Source: an uncultured Helicobacter sp.
Lineage (GTDB): Bacteria > Campylobacterota > Campylobacteria > Campylobacterales > Helicobacteraceae
Assembly: GCA_949299115.1 (NCBI GenBank)
Contig: CASFZH010000017.1
Span: 1 to 39,065 of the forward strand
Direction of reading: 5' to 3'
Length of the DNA stretch: 39,065 nucleotides
The first letter of the stretch is position 1. The number at the start of each line of letters is the position of its first letter. The notes under the pieces were generated by a model. That model was not told where the DNA came from. It was given only the letters and a program-made list of their open reading frames with translations, and made no database searches. Positions 35,153 to 39,065 of the stretch are shown in pieces. Both the position numbers and the translations under genes were made by a program.

Positions 35153-36997
35153 ATGACTTTTTTTGCAAAAAAGAAGGTTAAAGGCATAAAGGATTGGGTA
35201 AGAGAGTTAACACAAGTTTGCACAGATTCTGATTTAAGCTTTAATGATTGTAATTTTCATGTTATTGCTGTCCATACCATAGCAAAAAATGATGATAAAA
35301 TACTTGGTCAGACGTTTTTTAAAGACAAATACCATCAAACAAGTGATGAGATTCAACAAATCTTTGATGTTGAAATAACCCCAAAAGAATATGATTTTTC
35401 CAAGCTCAATTTTACATTCAGCTATAGACATCTCGAAGCAACATTAATCCTTGAAGAGGGATTTTTAATCGATTCTCGTCCTAATTATCTTATACAATTA
35501 GCCGACCATATTATTGGCTTTTTGATTCAAAAAAATATTATTATCACAAATATAGAGGAGATAAAAAAGCGTTTAGAAAAAATCATTGCGGATAACTTTA
35601 AACCGCCATGTACGATTATGCAAGAACGAAGATTTACTTTTTTACGTGCAAAAGCGGGCATTAAAAATAAGGGCTTTACCAATCTCTTAGAAGAAAAATG
35701 GTGCAAGGAAAATCATAAGCCACCATTCCCAAATGCTTTATATGCTGTGGCACAGGGAGATCATATAGGTTTTTATCTTAAAGAGGTTATACCTACTTCA
35801 GGACGCAATTTGCAAGGTGAATTTATTGATATGCGTAGTCTTTATCTCAATACACCAAAAAATAGTAAATCAGAAAGCTCTTCAGATTCTAAAGAATTTG
35901 AAACAGGTACATTCCGCTATAAAGCCCCGCCAGAAGCTGGAAATGGAATCAAAAGGTATGAAGAAGGGAATGTTGTAAAATACGAAGCGGATGGACATGG
36001 CATTGTAGAGTTTGCAGAAACAGGTTTAAGACTTATTGATATTGGCACATTCCAACAAATTGGTCGAACAAATTGCATATTAGGTGGTGTTAACAAAATG
36101 GCGGAGATAGACATTGATTGTCCAGATGCCTCTAAAGATGCAGTGCAAAGTGGGGCTACTATTGAAGCTGAAGTAGTCAATATTAAAGGAACTGTTGGAG
36201 AAAAGGTCGTCATTAAGGCAAAAAAGCTTACTATCAATGGACAAACACACCAAAGTGCAATGCTTTATGCAGAAGAGGCAAATATCAATATTCATAAAGG
36301 CATACTGTATGCTAATGAAGCTGATATAGACAAATTAGAGGGTGGCAAGGTATATGGTCAAAATATTAACGTACTCGATGCACAAGGAGCAAAGATTGTA
36401 GGTAATCGCATTGTCGTCTCCAAACTGCATTCAAATACAAGTATAAAATTTTGCGAAAAGCTACATCTCAAAGCCATACATGGCAATAATAATAAAATAA
36501 GTTTTGATATGTTTGCAGATTTTATACAAAGGGAAAGATTGCTTACAATTATAACTCTTGATTCTTTATTGAAAAATAATATTAATGGACGTGTTTCATT
36601 TTGTAAAGCTCTCGCAGAAAAATTAAACAAGATAAAACCCATTATTGAAAATCTAAAGCCCGTCATTGAACGAAGTAAAAAAGAAGGCTTTGAGCTTGAT
36701 GCAGAAACAAAAAAAACATTGAGTTTTTATGTTTTTTTACTGAAGCAGATCAAAGAGCAAAAAGATACCGCTACACAGCTGCAAAAAATGCGAGTTGATA
36801 ATACACAAAGCGGTAAAGAAATTGAACAAATATTAAGAGAAGCAAAAATTACAACAGAATCTAGCTGGAAAGATAATACCCAAATTATTTTATCACATCA
36901 GTTTCCACCATCTACTGATAAAATTTTTGCACAAGATTCAGAAATGTTTGAGATATATATCGATGAGCAAGGTAAGATGCAAAAAATCCAACAATAA
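35153..36997 (+). CDS. FapA/DUF342 family protein (flagellar assembly protein A-like)
   Basis: A 614-residue cytoplasmic protein of the FapA (DUF342) family. The central beta-helical part (about 185-480) contains VAQGDHIGFYLKEVIPTSGR (FapA proteins have GDxI at this position). Regularly repeating short strands follow: GATIEAEVVNIKGTVGEKVV, SAMLYAEEANINIHKGILYA, GGKVYGQNINVLDAQGAKIV. A coiled-coil region follows at about 480-570 (KPIIENLKPVIERSKKEGFE). FapA in Vibrio links to polar flagellar number and localisation, so a flagellar or polarity role is plausible here but inferred. The start is 35153, with AAGGG 7 nt upstream; ATG 35147 is only 1 nt from it. Confidence 0.85.
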   Translation: MTFFAKKKVKGIKDWVRELTQVCTDSDLSFNDCNFHVIAVHTIAKNDDKILGQTFFKDKYHQTSDEIQQIFDVEITPKEYDFSKLNFTFSYRHLEATLILEEGFLIDSRPNYLIQLADHIIGFLIQKNIIITNIEEIKKRLEKIIADNFKPPCTIMQERRFTFLRAKAGIKNKGFTNLLEEKWCKENHKPPFPNALYAVAQGDHIGFYLKEVIPTSGRNLQGEFIDMRSLYLNTPKNSKSESSSDSKEFETGTFRYKAPPEAGNGIKRYEEGNVVKYEADGHGIVEFAETGLRLIDIGTFQQIGRTNCILGGVNKMAEIDIDCPDASKDAVQSGATIEAEVVNIKGTVGEKVVIKAKKLTINGQTHQSAMLYAEEANINIHKGILYANEADIDKLEGGKVYGQNINVLDAQGAKIVGNRIVVSKLHSNTSIKFCEKLHLKAIHGNNNKISFDMFADFIQRERLLTIITLDSLLKNNINGRVSFCKALAEKLNKIKPIIENLKPVIERSKKEGFELDAETKKTLSFYVFLLKQIKEQKDTATQLQKMRVDNTQSGKEIEQILREAKITTESSWKDNTQIILSHQFPPSTDKIFAQDSEMFEIYIDEQGKMQKIQQ

Positions 36998-37387
36998 ATA
37001 CATCAGTCTTACGGAGGAATTTTTAATAAAATATAATATAGATTGTAATATTAATAATGAATTACTGCTTAACACCTTAAATATAATGAGACAATATTTG
37101 AAGTTATAAAGTGGGGGGAATGAAGTATACAATATTATGTTACTTTTTGTAATAAGTTATGAAATAAATATCAAAATTTAAGTATAAGACTTTATGAATA
37201 ATTTATACAATCAGGATAACACCGCACGTTACCCGAATTTTTCGCTTATATTTGAACGGATAACTCACATAATTGTACCGCGAATACCCACAATATCAGC
37301 ATAAATATTATGATTCTGTGTTTATTTGTAAAACATGAAAAGTACTAAATATAGTTTTTTCTTTTATGTTAACCTAATGTTAGCTTG
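36998..37387. other. 0.4 kb intergenic, no confident gene
   Basis: A short frame at 37194-37304 (36 codons, containing ARYPNFSLIFERITHIIVPR) is less A/T-rich than its surroundings but lacks a ribosome binding site. Otherwise nothing was recognised before the chemoreceptor promoter. Confidence 0.4.
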
Positions 37388-37401
37388 TTTTTTTTTTTTT
37401 T
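37388..37401 (+). repeat. T14 homopolymer abutting the chemoreceptor -10 box
   Basis: Fourteen T end 3 bp before TATAAT (37405-37410), filling the spacer upstream of the -10. Slippage here would shift any upstream promoter contacts. Confidence 0.8.
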
Positions 37402-37404
37402 GAT

Positions 37405-37410
37405 TATAAT
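37405..37410 (+). promoter_or_regulatory. -10 element of the chemoreceptor gene
   Basis: TATAAT within TTGATTATAATCAA, a 14-bp palindrome. It is 60 bp upstream of the GTG start at 37470, with AAAGGA at 37458-37463 as ribosome binding site. Confidence 0.55.
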
Positions 37411-37469
37411 CAAACTTTATCTTCGTACGTCGACATTAGACATCTTAATTTTACTACAAAGGATACTAC

Positions 37470-39065
37470 GTGCACTTTAATTTTAAACTTGGGACAAAAA
37501 TAGTTTTTGTAATAACAGCAACGCTATTAGTTTGTATGAGTATACTTGCATTTATTGTTGTGGCTAATGTCAATAAAGAACAGACTGCAGTAACCGAAAA
37601 ACTTTTATCTGCTATTGCCGATGAAATAAGCGGTATTATTGATCATAATATTAATAGTGCACATGTTTCTCTTGCTAGCGTACAAGAAACCATAGAAGAG
37701 ATTCTTCGTGATGATAATATAAAACTTCAAGAAATGCGATTAGAGACACAAGTTAAAAATCTACTTGACTCCAATGTTTCTGGGACTTATGGTTATATTT
37801 ATATCAAAGATGCAAATTATTTTGGAGACAATAATGTCAATCCGAGAAATAGATTAGAAAACGGTGAGTTTATGATTCTAGCACGGGATAATAACCCAGA
37901 AACTGTAGGGGGCATACAATTGCTAAATGCTGACATGAGTATAATTAATTTTGGAAGCGTTAAGAAAGCATTAAGCACAGGACGAGAAAGCGTTGGTAAT
38001 CCAAGGTTTGTTAATGTGGCAAAAGAAGGAGATAAAATGGGCTTTGCTATAAATATTCCGCTTAGGAAAGATGGTAAAGTTATAGGTGTAGCTGGAATCT
38101 ATATTGATTCAGCCCCAATTGCAAAAATATTACTTAATTCTCGGTTTTCTACCTTTGAGGGAGATTATAGGGCAGTGTTATCTTCAGATGGAATGGTAAT
38201 TATACATCCACAAGAAAATCTTTTAGGTAAATTATTTAAAGACCTCAATACACATCCAACAGCCATAGCGCTACAAAATGCAATAAGTAGTAACCAAAAT
38301 GGTGTGTATGAATATTTAAATTACAAAGGTCAAAATATGATGGCACAACTTAAAGCTTTTGAAGTAGGGGTTGATACTGGTGTATTTTGGAGTATTTTGG
38401 TTATGGCTCCAAAAGATTCTGTTTATAAAACATTATACAATTTACGTATGATTATTATTGCATCTATATGTGTATCACTATTTGTGGTTATATTAGCAGT
38501 ATATATATATGTGAAATTTAATATTAGCCAACGTGTAGAGAATATCTCAAATCATCTTTTTGCCTTTTTCCGTTATTTACGTCATGATGACAAATGTCCA
38601 GAATCATTAACACCAAAAGCTAATGATGAGTTGGGGGCTATGGTGCAAGCTATCAATGAAAACATCGAACGTACTAAAAATGCTTTGGTGCAAGACGAGG
38701 CAACTATTAGTCAAGCTGCACAAACTGCTAAAGAAGTAGAATCAGGAAATCTTGCAGCACGTATTACTCACAATCCAGCCAACCCCCAATTAATAGAGTT
38801 AAAAGAAGTATTAAATGCTATGCTAGCAACCTTAGAAGATAAGATAGGAAAAGATCTCAATGAGATATCTAGAGTGTTTAACTCCTATGCACACTTAGAC
38901 TTTACCACACAAGTCAAAGACGCACAAGGTAGAGTAGAAGTTGTAACCAATACTCTAGGAACTGAAATTAAAAAAATGCTAGAAGCTAGCTCTAACTTTG
39001 CCCATGCTCTTTCTAAACAAAGTGAAGAATTAAAAGATTCTATGCAAAAACTCACAGATGGTTCT
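37470..39065 (+). CDS. Methyl-accepting chemotaxis protein (TlpA/TlpC-like), 3' end outside window
   Basis: 532 codons are visible and the frame is open to the window edge, so the signalling domain is missing. The start is GTG 37470 with AAAGGA 6 nt upstream. Residues about 12-34 are a first membrane helix (IVFVITATLLVCMSILAFIV). Residues about 35-325 form a periplasmic dCache-type sensor (TYGYIYIKDANYFGDNN, GFAINIPLRKDGKVIGVAGI, AVLSSDGMVIIHPQENLLGK). A second helix follows at about 330-350 (MIIIASICVSLFVVILAVYI), then a HAMP-like region (ANDELGAMVQAINENIERTK) and KEVESGNLAARITHNP. This tail matches the H. pylori TlpA/TlpC type. The ligand is unknown. The T14 tract at the promoter suggests variable expression. 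Confidence 0.93.
   Translation, partial: MHFNFKLGTKIVFVITATLLVCMSILAFIVVANVNKEQTAVTEKLLSAIADEISGIIDHNINSAHVSLASVQETIEEILRDDNIKLQEMRLETQVKNLLDSNVSGTYGYIYIKDANYFGDNNVNPRNRLENGEFMILARDNNPETVGGIQLLNADMSIINFGSVKKALSTGRESVGNPRFVNVAKEGDKMGFAINIPLRKDGKVIGVAGIYIDSAPIAKILLNSRFSTFEGDYRAVLSSDGMVIIHPQENLLGKLFKDLNTHPTAIALQNAISSNQNGVYEYLNYKGQNMMAQLKAFEVGVDTGVFWSILVMAPKDSVYKTLYNLRMIIIASICVSLFVVILAVYIYVKFNISQRVENISNHLFAFFRYLRHDDKCPESLTPKANDELGAMVQAINENIERTKNALVQDEATISQAAQTAKEVESGNLAARITHNPANPQLIELKEVLNAMLATLEDKIGKDLNEISRVFNSYAHLDFTTQVKDAQGRVEVVTNTLGTEIKKMLEASSNFAHALSKQSEELKDSMQKLTDGS

Noticed and set aside
36927..37109. 60-codon frame overlapping the end of the FapA-like gene
   Set aside because: Starts inside the preceding gene in another frame and has no ribosome binding site; composition is that of A/T-rich spacer.
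1..39065. CRISPR array, prophage, insertion sequence, restriction-modification or toxin-antitoxin genes
   Set aside because: Looked for evenly spaced direct repeats, transposase, integrase and phage structural motifs; none were seen.

Overview
The window is AT-rich (roughly one third G+C by eye) and reads as the chromosome of a Helicobacter species. Evidence for this includes the Helicobacter-type outer-membrane porin (Hof-like), the gene pairs tlyA-ribF, fliQ-murB and cysS-murJ, a CPDC thioredoxin of the H. pylori Trx2 type, a TlpA/TlpC-like chemoreceptor, extended -10 promoters without a clear -35, and A/T homopolymer tracts next to promoters. The long decayed intergenic stretches and PilT-like genes suit a non-gastric (enterohepatic) lineage better than H. 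pylori. The species is not determined.

Layout. 1-2655: gene remnant, duplicated HD-domain protein and an unknown protein, all minus strand. 2794-4905: mnmA and a glycine-rich outer-membrane protein. 4906-6429: no intact gene. 6430-8585: minus-strand operon of AI-2E-type permease, trmD and rplS. 8586-9969: repeat-rich decayed region with a lipoprotein pseudogene. 10018-12300: membrane-anchored ankyrin protein. 12489-15720: small secreted protein, thioredoxin, SAM methyltransferase behind a T14 tract, and a UPF0026 radical SAM protein. 15945-18289: Hof-like porin and a divergent TsaB-like protein. 18474-21121: minus-strand operon EI24 membrane protein-tlyA-ribF. 21303-22142: periplasmic PpiC foldase. 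22359-22839: five tRNA genes (Leu-UAG, Gly-GCC, Leu-UAA, Cys-GCA, Ser-UGA). 23683-26743: glyQ (minus), then fliQ, murB and ybeY (plus). 27250-28679: a DsbC/DsbG-like oxidoreductase tightly coupled to hisH. 28848-31025: an operon of pseudopilin-like protein, second membrane protein and PilT-like ATPase. 31782-35059: cysS and murJ (separate minus-strand genes). 35153-36997: FapA/DUF342 protein. 37470-end: chemoreceptor, cut by the window edge and preceded by a T14 tract.

Most genes are housekeeping (tRNA modification and charging, ribosome maturation, cell wall, flavin cofactors) or envelope and motility functions. The observations most worth a second look are: (i) the heptamer AGATTCT/AGAATCT, which I counted about 75 times over both strands, with ten copies in 490 bp; (ii) two promoters built alike, a T14 run directly abutting the -10, which suggests phase-variable transcription; (iii) a compact PilT-like ATPase/pseudopilin operon whose pilin-like protein lacks the usual Gly before the cleavage site; (iv) polar S/N/Q/T/H-rich insertions in several otherwise conserved enzymes; and (v) an HD-domain protein that looks like a tandem duplication with a dead first copy. 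No prophage, insertion sequence, CRISPR array or rRNA gene was seen.
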